Assembly: GCA_026874595.1 (NCBI GenBank)
Contig: CM049317.1
Coordinates: 9,646,382-9,710,381 of the forward strand
Source: Sipunculus nudus
Taxonomy: Eukaryota; Annelida; Sipuncula; Golfingiida; Sipunculidae
Reading direction: 5' to 3'
Length of the DNA stretch: 64,000 bases
Below are positions 62,982 through 64,000 of this stretch, piece by piece. The notes under the pieces were generated by a model. The model saw only the letters and a list, made by a program, of their open reading frames with translations. It ran no database searches and had not been told where the DNA came from. Numbering within the stretch: position 1 is the stretch's first letter; every line of letters starts with the position of its first letter. The position numbers and the translations under genes were made by a program.

Positions 62982-63423
62982 AGACAACTCTGATCTTATT
63001 TGTTTGAACCTTTGGTTATAGATTTCTACTCTAAATTTAATTCTGTAAAACGTACATATTTATATGTCTGTGTTCTATACATATACAGATGGATTAAAAT
63101 ATTCAACTTTATGTTTTACAGTAGAATGCTTAGTGAAATATCATATTCAGTTTGTACACCGCACTAAGTGAGATGTTATATCAAATCTATATCAAATCTG
63201 CCTATTTATTTAACAATATGTTTGTACAGATCTCCGTGCTCCGATCATTAGACAGCTAGATCAATGTGAACATAGCGGATTGGACATTATAAGTGTACAT
63301 ACTACCTGGGTAAACATATTGCCGAGCCAGACAGGGAAACCTACAAGCCCCTAGTGGTAAAGCTGACTTTTAGATAAATGACCCATAAAATGAATGTATA
63401 GGTCTGTTTGCAAATGCCATCAG

Positions 63424-63645
63424 AGCCAACAGAGACTCCGGAACATGTGATACTGGAAATGATGGCGATGCTCATCGTCAGTCTGCGAGGCACCATCATC
63501 AGATGAGGAGGTCTGTGGAGCGGTTGACCAACGCCCGCAGGTCATTGCCTGTTTACACAATAGTTGTAATTGCTGTTGCTGAAGTAGAACAGCTTGATCA
63601 GCAGTCCCATTCAGCCAGTACTCCAGCCCTCCGGTGCTGTTAAGG
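63424..63645 (-). CDS. Candidate exon, strand uncertain
   Basis: A GC-rich 220-bp island in AT-rich DNA. On the minus strand a frame after ccttaacag (ending about 63640) reads TGGLEYWLNGTADQAVLLQQ, then QQLQLLCKQ and a Ser/Asp-rich SSSDDGASQTDDEHRHH, to TGA near 63424. Two plus-strand frames are also open over much of it, so the strand is not secure. I prefer minus because of the CAG/CAA glutamine run and the acidic tail, which look like real protein. The product is not recognised. Confidence 0.3.
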
Positions 63646-64000
63646 TGCCGCTCCAGTCAGTGAAACTCCATGTAAGCAGGTGCCACTGACGTCAGTACAC
63701 TGGTTCCCGCTTCACCCCCCCCTCTACACACACTCAGACTGGACCAGTTTCATTTAACAGGCCCCCAAGCTGTGATATGTGGAGCCCTCACTACAAAGAT
63801 GCCTTTGATGCACAAATTTATAGACTAAGATAATATAGTGGAAACAATATTAAAAGTAGCCCTTTGTGATCCCAAATCCACATACATACACACACATCCA
63901 TAAACATGCCCCTACAGATGTGTCAAGTCAATCAGATCCTTACAGTCTCCTTAAGATAAAAAGGTTAAAAGTTAAAAGAAACTTGATGCCCAGATCAAAA
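63646..64000. other. Noncoding end of window
   Basis: CA-rich words and nothing recognised. Confidence 0.45.

Overview
The window looks like nuclear DNA of an animal, most likely a mollusc and probably a bivalve. It is AT-rich and dominated by introns and intergenic DNA. Its only confidently recognisable gene has spliced metazoan exons, and its dispersed repeats (hairpin-ended non-autonomous elements with tandem cores, short inverted-repeat MITEs) are of the kind common in bivalve genomes. The organism call is inference; no rRNA or tRNA gene or long intact ORF pins it down.

Layout. At 0.5-2.0 kb are the last two coding exons of thiamin pyrophosphokinase (TPK1, + strand), with the rest of the gene upstream of the window. 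From about 5 to 8.5 kb come a repeat element (A), a MITE and a decayed SAP-motif gene fragment. From 9 to 13 kb is a somewhat GC-richer, microsatellite-studded stretch with weakly supported first or second exons of an unrecognised gene. From 13 to 25 kb I see mostly unannotatable DNA with scattered small repeats. From 25 to 58 kb there is a chain of related elements (B 26.4-27.7, C 27.8-28.9, D 35.4-38.4, E 39.1-41.3, F 42.7-44.5 on the minus strand, G 48.5-52.2, H 56.6-57.3). Three minisatellites lie at 45.3-46.4 kb (61-bp unit), 59.6-60.2 kb (30-bp unit) and 62.5-63.0 kb (21-bp unit).

The most interesting content is the element system. Two classes of element ends are visible. Class 1 has a 5' end like TTTAGC...GTGAGCTTATG and a 3' end of a short perfect hairpin followed by CTTGTT. 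Class 2 has a 5' TCC... hairpin and a 3' hairpin followed within about 10 bases by CTAG before a T, which matches canonical Helitron ends. The internal tandem modules do not respect this split: C (class 1) and E (class 2) share an AGGTCA-rich unit, and B, D (class 1) and F (class 2) share a 280-bp unit. A perfect 12-bp palindrome, GGTGGCGCCACC, recurs at least 15 times, about once or twice per unit, in units that otherwise show no evident similarity. This points to rolling-circle elements exchanging cargo, with a conserved palindrome under some constraint.

All positions and similarities were read by eye. No alignment, HMM or structure prediction was run, so family names other than TPK1 are provisional.
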